64,000 nt of DNA from Bacteroidales bacterium (GTDB lineage: Bacteria > Bacteroidota > Bacteroidia > Bacteroidales > UBA12077). Position 1 is the stretch's first letter; each line of letters opens with the position of its first letter. Position numbers and translations under genes: made by a program. Location of the stretch: contig WTBR01000020.1 in the NCBI GenBank assembly GCA_013138975.1, forward strand, positions 1-64,000, given 5' to 3'. This document shows positions 56,027 through 64,000 of the stretch, piece after piece. The notes beneath the pieces were generated by a model. That model was not told where the DNA came from, did not search any database, and was given only the letters and a program-made list of their open reading frames with translations.

Positions 56027-56509
56027 TTACTTTCCTCCCTGTAGATCAATCAAATCCTGCTCATAATCAAACTGCAAATCTTCATGTAATTTACTTAGTG
56101 TTTTCTTTATTAATTCTACTTGTCGTATATACATATTTTGCAATGCTGCACTTCCATTCATAGATGGTTTGAATTTTTTTAGTGCTAAACAAAAATAGAT
56201 TAGCAAATCAACTTCCGTCTCGTTTTTCCCGGAATAACGGATATATTTTTTAGTGGATGATAATATCTTTCGAGTGCTTTTTCTTATATAAAAATAGCTT
56301 TTTCTGTTTATTTGCTCAAATTGATCGTCAATATCCGCTTTTATACTTTTAATATAGGCTTGCTCATCATATGATTCAAATAAAAGGTAAGTCAATAATT
56401 CCTTATTTTCTTTCTTAAATCTTGATAATCGAAGACATAACTCAAGTAGCTCCTTTGGAGAACGCGTAGTTAATTCTTGTTTTATTTCTTTTACACTTGC
56501 AGCTTTCAT
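56027..56509 (-). CDS. Conserved hypothetical helical protein (160 aa)
   Basis: The start at 56509 (MKAASVKEIKQEL) is preferred to the ATG at 56581 because the extra 24 residues are not family-like. The protein is wholly helical, rich in Lys, Leu and Glu: SPKELLELCLRLSRFKKENK, AYIKSIKADIDDQFEQINRK and a tail QLDFDYEQDLIDLQGGK-like (here FDYEQDLIDLQGGK). There is no signal or membrane segment, and I recognise no domain. It carries the ribosome site for the acetyltransferase gene at its 3' end. Confidence 0.75.
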   Translation of the reverse strand: MKAASVKEIKQELTTRSPKELLELCLRLSRFKKENKELLTYLLFESYDEQAYIKSIKADIDDQFEQINRKSYFYIRKSTRKILSSTKKYIRYSGKNETEVDLLIYFCLALKKFKPSMNGSAALQNMYIRQVELIKKTLSKLHEDLQFDYEQDLIDLQGGK

Positions 56510-56607
56510 ATAGCACTCTAAAAGGTTTGAAGATACTGTTTTATTCCTTATGCTCAAAAAATATTTATAATTCAAAATCAATTAAATCGGTATTGAGATT
56601 ATTACAT

Positions 56608-56640
56608 AAAAAAGCACAAGCTAAAAATCGCCTGTGCTTA
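56608..56640 (-). terminator. Terminator downstream of the 394-aa lipoprotein gene
   Basis: On the minus strand AAGCACAGGC/GCTTGTGCTT with a short loop is followed by a run of T, 23 bp after the stop codon. Confidence 0.8.
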
Positions 56641-56662
56641 ATTCTTATTTTGAAATACTATT

Positions 56663-57847
56663 TTATCGAACTAAAAGTAATACCCAATCTTCTGTTATAT
56701 CTTGTTCTGTAATTGAAGTTCCACTAGCATTAAACCAATTCGTTTCATCAACCCACCAATCGTCATCAGAACCAGCTATGATAAACTCTGCATAATAAAG
56801 CTTTTTGTCTGACTCATTATAAACACTTTCCTTGGTTTTTTTATCATCTTTTAAAGCATCTCGACTGTCAATTACTGTATAACCAACTAATTCCAAGTTT
56901 TCAGCTGTACCTTCATAATAATACTTTTTAGAAGTATTTCCATTGGTATCATACTCTTTGGCTTTACAATAATCAAATACACCTCCATCATAACGATAAG
57001 AATACTCTTTAAGTTGATCCATATCAGAACCCATTTCCATCACATAGTCTAATAAACCATCGTAATAATAACTATTAGTCAATATATCATCTGTATAAAC
57101 TAATGTTTGATAATCTGTATTTTCAGATCCTTCTTCATAAATTTTTATTAGATTTCCATCACTATTATACTCATATATTTCTATATCATCAATTACACCA
57201 TCATCATATCCTGTTTCTTTTACCATGTTCCCTTCAAAATATTCATACTCATATTTATCTCTCCATTGATTTGTATAAGAATCAACTTGTCCTGTAGCAT
57301 TATATGTAAAAGTCTCAATTTCTTCAATTACTTCATCATTTTTATGAATTTTAGAAATTAACTGTTCCTGATCATTGTATACCAAATTTACAATATCTCT
57401 AGCCTCACTATCTTTCCACTTTGTCATTTTTACAATAAAACCATTCAGGTCATACTCATAAGTAAATGTTATAGTACCACTTTCAAACATTGATGGAGGA
57501 CGTACAGAAGAAGTTATAACACCATTATTATCATAAGCATGCGTTAAAGTAAACATCTTATTACCGAATTTTCCATATATTTTATAATTCTGATAAGTTG
57601 TTATTGCATTACCATCATCATAAACATGATCAAAGTCAATTGCCCATCTTTCATATGACATAAATAGTTGCTCAAATGATGTAATAAAATTCTTCATATT
57701 AAAAGCAGAATTATCATCAATTACAATTGTTTCGTCATTTGGTTGATCTTCCGGTTTAAGATCATCAACATCATCATCACTACAGCCTGCAAAGGCAAAA
57801 CTAAATGCAATAATTGCAACTAATAATTTTAAACTAATTTTCTTCAT
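56663..57847 (-). CDS. Lipoprotein with YD-repeat-like strands
   Basis: A 394-aa lipoprotein (signal about 1-20, lipobox FAGCSDDD) with an Asp-rich linker as seen in surface-exposed Bacteroidota lipoproteins. The body consists of repeated strands of the form T-Y-x-Y-x-x-x-G-x-I-x-K: FTYEYDLNGFIVKMTKWKDS, FTYNATGQVDSYTNQW, YEYNSDGNLIKIYEEGSE and YDTNGNTSKKYYYEG. These resemble YD/RHS-type repeats. No enzymatic motif. It is transcribed alone. Confidence 0.75.
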   Translation of the reverse strand: MKKISLKLLVAIIAFSFAFAGCSDDDVDDLKPEDQPNDETIVIDDNSAFNMKNFITSFEQLFMSYERWAIDFDHVYDDGNAITTYQNYKIYGKFGNKMFTLTHAYDNNGVITSSVRPPSMFESGTITFTYEYDLNGFIVKMTKWKDSEARDIVNLVYNDQEQLISKIHKNDEVIEEIETFTYNATGQVDSYTNQWRDKYEYEYFEGNMVKETGYDDGVIDDIEIYEYNSDGNLIKIYEEGSENTDYQTLVYTDDILTNSYYYDGLLDYVMEMGSDMDQLKEYSYRYDGGVFDYCKAKEYDTNGNTSKKYYYEGTAENLELVGYTVIDSRDALKDDKKTKESVYNESDKKLYYAEFIIAGSDDDWWVDETNWFNASGTSITEQDITEDWVLLLVR

Positions 57848-58095
57848 TCTTTTAAGTTTCAGTTAATTTCCTACTCTTAAGGCTTTTCGGATATCGCCTT
57901 TGTTTAATCTTTATAATCAAAGATATAAATTATGTGCTTCTTTCCAAGAATGTTTGTTTAATTCTTGCTATATTTATTTTAAACTACAATTTTCATATTG
58001 CGATTTAAAAAAAATGAAAATAATATTTTAATATCAAAGCTTAAAAGACCTTATTAGAAAGTTAATTACAGAACTATTTAAAGTATATAATAAAG
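57848..58095. other. Intergenic region upstream of the YD-repeat lipoprotein
   Basis: AT-rich, no gene recognised. The stretch TTGTTTAATCTTTATAATCAAAG and similar T-rich sequence must hold the minus-strand promoter of the lipoprotein; no clear TTTG/TAnnTTTG pair was identified. Confidence 0.4.
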
Positions 58096-58130
58096 AAAGC
58101 ACATACAAATCAATGTATGTACTTTTATTT
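58096..58130 (-). terminator. Terminator after the lysine-rich small gene
   Basis: AAAGTACATACA/TGTATGTGCTTT stem with a six-base loop, followed on the minus strand by CTTTATT. It lies 18 bp past the 34-codon gene's stop. Confidence 0.7.
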
Positions 58131-58147
58131 AATATCTCAGATTCTAA

Positions 58148-58252
58148 TTAATTTCTTTTAGCTTTTTTTTCTCTTTTTTCTTCCTTCTTTTCTTTTGCAG
58201 ATTTAAGAGGTTCTTTTTTAACTGCTTTCTTTGCATCTTGACCTTTTCCCAT
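58148..58252 (-). CDS. 34-aa lysine-rich small protein
   Basis: It is too short for routine gene finding. The minus strand reads MGKGQDAKKAVKKEPLKS followed by AKEKKEEKREKKAKRN and a TAA stop. Nearly half the residues are Lys or Arg. I recall near-identical short proteins beginning MGKGD/Q-KK in other Bacteroidota, often annotated as hypothetical. The terminator at 58096-58130 follows it directly, which supports a real transcript. Nucleic-acid or ribosome binding is a guess from charge only. Confidence 0.7.
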   Translation of the reverse strand: MGKGQDAKKAVKKEPLKSAKEKKEEKREKKAKRN

Positions 58253-58329
58253 GATATTGTTTTTTAAATGTGAGTTTTAAGTTTCTCGAATCAATGAATT
58301 AATCTTCAATTCTAGCGTAAAATTACAAA

Positions 58330-59859
58330 TTATTTCTGATGTTCAGGTCTTAATAAATCATTAACTGTTTTTACCGGATTAAATGTTTCAATAGGAACTT
58401 CAACAAATATGGTATTCCAATTTGCCATCGCACCATTCCACAATCCCGGTAATTCCTGAGCTTTCAACTCTTTACCATCTTTTGATTTATTAGAAATAAA
58501 TCCTGTATTTGAGTCTCTGTAATTTAACAAATCGAATTTCTCGCCTTTATAATTTTTAGTAGAACAAACTATATCAACCGGATTAAAATGAGTTGATGAT
58601 TTTAATATTTTATATTTTTGTGCATTTTCAAGATCGATTTGTGAAGATTCTACAATTTGCAAATTAACTGTTCCATTGCTTTGTTTTACCCAAAATGGGC
58701 CACCTCCCGGCTCTCCTTCATTCTTTACCATCCCACAAACCCGAATTGGACGATTAAGTATCTCTAGCAGGCATTTCTTGCATGTTTCAGGCTCTATATA
58801 ATCATATTTTATACAATCAGAAAATAGCTCTTGCTGAATAAACAGCTTTATTTCTTTTGCCATTTCGTCATTAAAACCCTTAGATTCCAACATATTAATA
58901 TAATCAAAAATCTTTTCTTGATAAGATAAAAGCAAACCAGCCAATGCCTTTTTGTACTTATAAGTAGTCTCTTTTAATCTGTCGGTAACTACATTATCAA
59001 TATTTTTAATAAAAATAATGTCAGAATCTAAATCATTTAAATTTTCAAGTAAAGCACCATGACCTCCTGGTCTAAACAACAAAGAATTGTCATTATTTCT
59101 AAATAATTCATTTTCTAAATCAACAGCAACTATGTCTGTAGTTGTTTTTTGTTGCGAAAACGCAATTTCTAAAATTACTCCAAATTGATCTTGTAGCTTC
59201 TTTTGTTTTTCCTCTAAAAGTTCAATGAACATACTCTGATGTTCAATCGAAATGGTAAAATGAATTTTTACTTTATTATCGTTTGATTTTGCATATTTTG
59301 CACCTTCGATTAAATGTTCTTCGAAAGCAGTTCTTTCTTCGTTTTCATATTTATGAAACAATAAAACCCCTTTTGGTTTTTGCCCATAATTTAAACCTGA
59401 TTCAAATAATAAATGTTTTAATATTTCTTTAAACCTGCCTTGTTCCAATAATTCATCAATTTCAAAATTATTTATTTTTAATGTCGATTTCAAATCATTG
59501 TAAAATGCCAGTTTATGAATATTTTCAATAAACTTCTTAACATCTAAATCTTCTATTTGATCAATACTTTCATATCTGTCTTTTGTAATTTCATAAAATT
59601 CAAAAAGGAACTTAAACATTCTTGTTGCTGCCCCGGAAGCCGGAACAAATTTCATGGTATCAGGATTAACATCTTCAAACAACTTTATGTAAGCAGATAA
59701 TTCATCATCATTCAATTTTATTATTCCATCATTTATTGTAGCCGGTTTTAATATATTTAAATATGGAAATCCTGTAATAAAATCACGAACTTGATTATCT
59801 ACATCTTTTACAGTTAAGCCTTTACTATTTATTTGGTGAATGTCTTTTTCAGTAAACAT
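58330..59859 (-). CDS. DUF4301 family protein
   Basis: A 509-aa cytoplasmic protein. The family core includes TMKFVPASGAATRMFKFLFE, FHKYENEERTAFEEHLIEGA, VKIHFTISIEHQSMF, LLFRPGGHGALLENLNDLD and the tail RVCGMVKNEGEPGGGPFWVK. PASGAATRMF with GGHGALL suggests a nucleotidyltransferase-like sugar-phosphate fold, though this has not been shown to my knowledge. It is transcribed from a consensus promoter within leader-repeat copy B. No partner gene is adjacent. Confidence 0.85.
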   Translation of the reverse strand: MFTEKDIHQINSKGLTVKDVDNQVRDFITGFPYLNILKPATINDGIIKLNDDELSAYIKLFEDVNPDTMKFVPASGAATRMFKFLFEFYEITKDRYESIDQIEDLDVKKFIENIHKLAFYNDLKSTLKINNFEIDELLEQGRFKEILKHLLFESGLNYGQKPKGVLLFHKYENEERTAFEEHLIEGAKYAKSNDNKVKIHFTISIEHQSMFIELLEEKQKKLQDQFGVILEIAFSQQKTTTDIVAVDLENELFRNNDNSLLFRPGGHGALLENLNDLDSDIIFIKNIDNVVTDRLKETTYKYKKALAGLLLSYQEKIFDYINMLESKGFNDEMAKEIKLFIQQELFSDCIKYDYIEPETCKKCLLEILNRPIRVCGMVKNEGEPGGGPFWVKQSNGTVNLQIVESSQIDLENAQKYKILKSSTHFNPVDIVCSTKNYKGEKFDLLNYRDSNTGFISNKSKDGKELKAQELPGLWNGAMANWNTIFVEVPIETFNPVKTVNDLLRPEHQK

Positions 59860-59885
59860 TTATAAAAAAATTTAGTCAACACAAT

Positions 59886-60010
59886 TAATTAATCTTTGGC
59901 AAAGTTGAATTTCAAAATATAGCCAAAACATTGATAATAAGTCGAATGATTAATTTAAACTAGCTTTGCCAAAATTATTAAATTCAAACTAATACAAAAA
60001 TACAACTAAC
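59886..60010 (-). repeat. Dispersed leader repeat, copy B
   Basis: About 125 bp similar along its whole length to copy A at 55317-55435, with the same arms CTTTGGCAAA/TTTGCCAAA. It occupies the 5' leader of the DUF4301 gene, between the promoter (59995-60027) and the start codon. Confidence 0.8.
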
Positions 60011-60027
60011 TATTGTCTGTAAACAAA
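59995..60027 (-). promoter_or_regulatory. Promoter of the DUF4301 gene
   Basis: On the minus strand TTTG, 21 nt, then TATTTTTG match the TTTG/TAnnTTTG consensus. The predicted start implies a leader of roughly 130 nt made almost entirely of repeat copy B. Confidence 0.6.
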
Positions 60028-60049
60028 TCTACAATGATTTTTTATGTAT

Positions 60050-62506
60050 CTAAAATTTCATTGTAAATTTTACATTTATCCTTCGAGAAGTTAAATAATT
60101 TGGAACTGCATATTGCGAAGCATTTCCTGCTTGATTATTTACAGTTTTAATCCACATATATGAAATGGTGTTATTTATATCAAGTAGATTAAATATCTCC
60201 AGACTCAGCCACATTTCTTCAAAAGAATTCAACCATTTAGCATTCTCAAAAGTTTTTTCCTTACTAATTAAAACTTTAGTGAATCCAAGATCAACACGCT
60301 TATATGGTTTCATTCTAAAAACCTGGTCGTATCTATCTTCTACCGGAGATGAGAATGGTAATCGACTCCCATAATGTAAGCTAAGAGTCATTCTATATGA
60401 AGGATTCATGGGAAGGTAATCCTGGAAATACAAACTAAAATTAAGCAATTGATCTGTTGGCCGTGGATAATAACCCGGCTCAACTAATTCCTTATCGGAG
60501 TTATAATAAGAGTCTCCATCAATATCTTCTTTGGTTTGCATTAAGGATAAACTTGCCCACGATTCAATACCTTGAACAAATTCTCCGTTAATTTTAAAAT
60601 CGATTCCGTAAGCATAACCTTTTGCCATATTTTGAGCTGAATACTCTAGTTGAACATTATCAACTTTATATGGTATTAAATCCTTAAAGTATTTATAATA
60701 AAGTTCGGTGGTTAATTTAAACGGACGGTTCCATGCTTGGAAAATATAATCGCTACCTAAAACAAAATGTATTGATTTTTGTGATTTTATATCTTGATTT
60801 AAACTACCCTCAGGGTTTCTCATTTCTTTATAAAACGGTGGCTGATAATAAAACCCTGATGCTAACCTAAAAAGCATTTTTTTCTTCCAAGCTGGTTGGT
60901 ACGACATAGATAATCGCGGAGTAATAATAAACTCATCATTAAAATCCCAATAATTGGCACGTAATCCAAGGTTTACGTTAAATTCAGAATTGTTAATAAA
61001 TGTCTTATTATAAGTATTTTGTATATATGCGGTTATTCTATTTGACTGTATTTTATTAATTGCTCTGGCACTTTCATTTAAATCAATAGATTCTCCATTA
61101 TAAGGTAATGAAAATCCTGCTGAATCAATCATTTCCCATTGATTAACATAATCGTCAATTTGCTCATAATTGTATTGAGCTCCCCAACGTAATTTATTAT
61201 TACGAGAATAATATCCTCCTTTAAAAGACACTGAATATACTGTAGCTGTTAAATAATTTCTTGCATGATTTAAGAAAGTTCCAACTCCAATATTCATAAT
61301 ACTATCGCCATATGTATCAGAACCTATAGTATTATCCAATTCGTTTAAATAATACTGACCTTTTATATCATACGTTTCCTCTTCAGTAGATTGATATCCG
61401 GAAAATATCAGTTTAAAAGTCAAATTCTCATTGGGATTAAAGTTAGTCGTAAAAGCACCTAAATATGTTTCAAATCGATCAATCTCATTGCCATCATAAT
61501 ATATTGTCAGATTTAATGCTTCATCGATTGTTCCAAATGAAGTTTCTCTATTTGTAGGTGTAAATTGATAACTGTTAGAAGAATAATATCCTAATAAATC
61601 AATATCAATAGATTTGCTTACTTTATATGTTAGATAAGTCTGGAAATCGTAAAAATTAGGATTATAATCACCTTTAGTTTCTAACGAGTTTAATACGTAT
61701 TGGGAAGTTTTATATCGAAATCCTGAATTATATGTAAACTTTCCATTTTTAGAAATATCTTCTAATTGGGCTGTTCCTCCAAGTAAACTCAATGATATTC
61801 CGCCTGAAAACTCTATTGGTTTATTATATCTGATATCTAAAACTGACGACATTTTATCGCCAAAACGAGATTCAAATCCACCTGAAGAAAAAGCTATAGA
61901 CGAAACCATATCTGAGTTTAAGAAACTTAAACCTTCCTGCTGACCTGATCGAATAAGTAACGGTCTATATATTTCAATATCATTTACATAAACTAAATTC
62001 TCATCAAAATTTCCACCACGCACCGAATATTGAGAACTTAATTCGGAATTAGAAGAAACACCGGGCAATGTTTTTATTAAAGATTCAAGATTTCCAGAAA
62101 TATCGGGGTTTAATTCAATATGCTTTGCCTCAATCTTCATCATATTACTTTCTGGAGACAACTCTCCAATAACAAAAACTTCTCCAATATCACTTACATC
62201 AAATTCAAGAATTATATTATAATTCCATATACTATCCTTGCTTGAATTCACAGTAAAACTTTTAGCTTTATATCCTATACACGAAACTTGAATTAAGGCA
62301 TTTTTATTTGAAGGAATCTTTAAAAAGTAAATACCTTCTCTTTCTGAAATTACACCAGTATTATTTGACATATTTCTGACATGAGCAGATTCTACAGTAT
62401 TTCCATCACTATCTAAAACCTTTCCCGACAATGTTACTACATTTTGAGCATTGGAAAAAAATGCCGTAAATGCGAATAATATAAATATATATAAAAACTT
62501 CATCAA
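60050..62506 (-). CDS. TonB-dependent outer-membrane receptor with carboxypeptidase-regulatory-like domain
   Basis: An 818-aa receptor. Signal peptide about 1-20 (AFFSNAQ). CarboxypepD_reg-like domain about 25-110 (LSGKVLDSDGNTVESAHVRN, GIYFLKIPSN). The plug domain contains NLESLIKTLPGVSSNSELSS, YSVRGGNFDENLVYVNDIEI and SFLNSDMVSSIAFSSGGFES. The barrel runs to the C-terminal phenylalanine (RRINVKFTMKF). There is no SusD partner, so it is an ordinary TonB-dependent transporter. The substrate is unknown. Confidence 0.92.
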   Translation of the reverse strand: MMKFLYIFILFAFTAFFSNAQNVVTLSGKVLDSDGNTVESAHVRNMSNNTGVISEREGIYFLKIPSNKNALIQVSCIGYKAKSFTVNSSKDSIWNYNIILEFDVSDIGEVFVIGELSPESNMMKIEAKHIELNPDISGNLESLIKTLPGVSSNSELSSQYSVRGGNFDENLVYVNDIEIYRPLLIRSGQQEGLSFLNSDMVSSIAFSSGGFESRFGDKMSSVLDIRYNKPIEFSGGISLSLLGGTAQLEDISKNGKFTYNSGFRYKTSQYVLNSLETKGDYNPNFYDFQTYLTYKVSKSIDIDLLGYYSSNSYQFTPTNRETSFGTIDEALNLTIYYDGNEIDRFETYLGAFTTNFNPNENLTFKLIFSGYQSTEEETYDIKGQYYLNELDNTIGSDTYGDSIMNIGVGTFLNHARNYLTATVYSVSFKGGYYSRNNKLRWGAQYNYEQIDDYVNQWEMIDSAGFSLPYNGESIDLNESARAINKIQSNRITAYIQNTYNKTFINNSEFNVNLGLRANYWDFNDEFIITPRLSMSYQPAWKKKMLFRLASGFYYQPPFYKEMRNPEGSLNQDIKSQKSIHFVLGSDYIFQAWNRPFKLTTELYYKYFKDLIPYKVDNVQLEYSAQNMAKGYAYGIDFKINGEFVQGIESWASLSLMQTKEDIDGDSYYNSDKELVEPGYYPRPTDQLLNFSLYFQDYLPMNPSYRMTLSLHYGSRLPFSSPVEDRYDQVFRMKPYKRVDLGFTKVLISKEKTFENAKWLNSFEEMWLSLEIFNLLDINNTISYMWIKTVNNQAGNASQYAVPNYLTSRRINVKFTMKF

Positions 62507-62649
62507 TTGCTCTTTGTATCTTATGCTATAAACAACAAAAACAAGATTTTATTTTGCTATTTTAAAAAGAAAGTCAAAACTAATTCTTTTAGTTTAGATT
62601 AGAAAAAAATCATAACTTTATTTATCGATAGAAACTTAAACCTAACATT

Positions 62650-63060
62650 ATGATTGATCAATTAGAAATAACGCTTCCTTCTTTTAAACGTGGGTATCAT
62701 ATAATAACTGATTTAATTACTAGCAAATTAAAAAACTTACCTAAAAACGGCTTAATCAATATTTTTATTAAGCATACTTCAGCAGCTATTACAATAAACG
62801 AAAATGCTGATCCATCAGTATTAGTAGATTTTGAAAATTTCACTAATAAATTAATCCCGGATGGAGATAGCTCCTTCTCTCATACAATGGAAGGTTCTGA
62901 CGATATGCCCGCTCATATTAAATCATCAACTTACGGTCAGTCATTAACCATTCCAGTTACAAACTATAGTCTAAATATGGGGACATGGCAAGGAATTTAT
63001 CTTTGTGAATTTCGAAATAATGGGGGAAATAGAAAACTTGTTATAACAATTTATTACTAA
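62650..63060 (+). CDS. YjbQ/UPF0047 family protein
   Basis: A 136-aa protein of one domain. Family signatures are INIFIKHTSAAITINENADP, GDSSFSHTMEGSDDMPAHIK and MGTWQGIYLCEFRNNGGNRK. E. coli YjbQ has been described as having weak thiamine-phosphate synthase activity, but the physiological role is open. Length is normal. It is divergent from the TonB-dependent receptor gene. Confidence 0.92.
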   Translation: MIDQLEITLPSFKRGYHIITDLITSKLKNLPKNGLINIFIKHTSAAITINENADPSVLVDFENFTNKLIPDGDSSFSHTMEGSDDMPAHIKSSTYGQSLTIPVTNYSLNMGTWQGIYLCEFRNNGGNRKLVITIYY

Positions 63061-63504
63061 TATTAAACATAAACTTCGAATATCGAATTATAAAAAACAA
63101 AATAAAAAATTATTTAGTTCCTTAAATTACTTATTTACTAAAATCAAATTTTAAACCACTATTATTCAATATAATAAAAATTATTACAAAAACATTACTA
63201 CTAGTTACAATCTGAAACCATGATGCGAGTTTTAGTATAAATATGTTATTAAAAACATTATGTTTAAGGTCGATTTGTAAAAATTATGCTACATTTGCTT
63301 AAAGAATTAATAAATTCAATCGTGAATATTTGTAAAGCCATTTATTATTATGTTATTGCAATTCAGGTTGGTTTCCTAAAACGCTTCGGCGGCTTATGAT
63401 TCTTTATCTTAACTCAAAAAAATCTTATTTTTAAAGTTGTTGAATTTTTATAACTTACAGACTTTCAATCAAAATCTTAAATTAAAATAAATAATACTTA
63501 TAAT
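63061..63504. other. Intergenic region upstream of iorA
   Basis: 444 bp of AT-rich sequence. No gene, repeat pair or known riboswitch was recognised. A short G+C-rich patch CGCTTCGGCGGC lies near 63381-63392. Confidence 0.4.
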
Positions 63505-64000
63505 ATGCAAAAACTACTTTTATTAGGAGATGAAGCTATTGCTCAAGGAGCTTTAGATGGAGGAATTTCTGGAATATATGCGTATCCAGGAACGCCCTCA
63601 ACTGAAATTACAGAATATGTTCAGGCCTCCAAATTTGCTAAGGAAAATAATATTCATAGTGATTGGTCGGTAAACGAAAAAACAGCAATGGAAGCTGGAT
63701 TAGGTATGTCGTATGCAGGGAAACGTTCGATGGTTTGCATGAAGCACGTTGGATTAAATGTTGCTGCCGATGCTTTTATTAATTCATCAATTACAGGTGT
63801 AAACGGAGGATTAATTGTTGTATCTGCCGATGATCCATCAATGCACTCATCACAAAACGAGCAAGATTCAAGATTTTACGGGAATTTCGCAATGATTCCT
63901 ATGTTAGAGCCTGTTAACCAGCAAGAAGCTTACGAAATGGCTTATTATGGTTATGAATTATCTGAAAAATTTAAATTACCTGTTTTATTAAGAGTAACAA
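63505..64000 (+). CDS. iorA: Indolepyruvate ferredoxin oxidoreductase, alpha subunit (partial)
   Basis: The first 165 codons, cut by the window edge. The N-terminal pyrimidine-binding domain shows LLLGDEAIAQGALDGGIS, then YAYPGTPSTEITEYV, SVNEKTAMEAGLGMSYAG, CMKHVGLNVAADAFINSS and VVSADDPSMHSSQNEQDSR, as in archaeal and bacterial IorA. The enzyme oxidatively decarboxylates aryl pyruvates from aromatic amino acids, with ferredoxin as acceptor and thiamine diphosphate as cofactor. iorB would be expected downstream, outside the window. Confidence 0.93.
   Translation, partial: MQKLLLLGDEAIAQGALDGGISGIYAYPGTPSTEITEYVQASKFAKENNIHSDWSVNEKTAMEAGLGMSYAGKRSMVCMKHVGLNVAADAFINSSITGVNGGLIVVSADDPSMHSSQNEQDSRFYGNFAMIPMLEPVNQQEAYEMAYYGYELSEKFKLPVLLRVT

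Noticed and set aside
63061..63504. Riboswitch or small RNA upstream of iorA
   Set aside because: No conserved riboswitch core was seen and no strong hairpin besides a short G+C patch.

Overview
The window comes from a low-GC member of the Bacteroidota, probably a marine or anaerobic Bacteroidales/Marinilabiliales-type bacterium. The signs are a SusC/SusD pair, further TonB-dependent and OmpP1-type outer-membrane proteins, many lipoproteins, a DUF349 repeat protein upstream of pyrG and yidC, an archaeal/eukaryotic-type prolyl-tRNA synthetase, DUF1987/DUF6272 (SiaC/SiaB) proteins, and promoters of the Bacteroidota form TTTG-N18..21-TAnnTTTG. The exact genus cannot be named from the sequence alone.

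Layout. 0-10 kb: end of a transposase, a tRNA-Thr/Tyr/Gly operon, then the minus-strand DUF349-pyrG-yidC cluster, an OmpP1/FadL-like protein and an unusual Ser/Arg-rich lipoprotein. 9.5-20.8 kb: plus-strand housekeeping genes (proS, two flavodoxin-fold proteins, an M49-like metallopeptidase, an Omp85-like protein, a 2-Cys peroxiredoxin, pabB, tilS). 20.8-28.9 kb: an LPP20-like lipoprotein, a fossil tandem duplication, a SusC/SusD pair lying inside that duplication, and a two-domain VOC protein. 28.8-30.6 kb: a minus-strand operon siaB-siaC-SDR-VOC. 30.9-41.8 kb: a phosphate locus (Pit transporter with a PhoU-like tail, porin, pstSCAB, phoU, PhoR-like kinase). Its first three genes are each followed by a copy of the same 153-155 bp terminal-inverted-repeat element.

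41.8-53.8 kb is an accessory island. It holds a four-gene minus-strand cassette (XRE regulator, C5-cytosine methyltransferase, 970-aa protein with a MORC/Hsp90-type ATPase domain at one end and a histidine-kinase-type ATPase domain at the other, and a receiver-domain protein). Next come a VOC protein with an internal duplication, an HsdS-like fragment, an AbiE-like toxin-antitoxin pair with a palindromic operator, a metallophosphoesterase and a TRM11-like methyltransferase. The cassette is the best candidate for an undescribed system: a methyltransferase-linked, two-component-like defence module without a recognisable nuclease. The island lies between the PhoR-like kinase and a PhoB-like regulator that may be its partner.

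53.9-64 kb: the response regulator, a secreted VOC protein, a GNAT acetyltransferase, lipoproteins, a 34-aa lysine-rich protein, a DUF4301 protein, a TonB-dependent receptor, a YjbQ-family protein and the start of iorA. Intergenic regions throughout carry several families of palindromic or TIR-bounded non-coding repeats. No CRISPR array, rRNA or phage module was seen.
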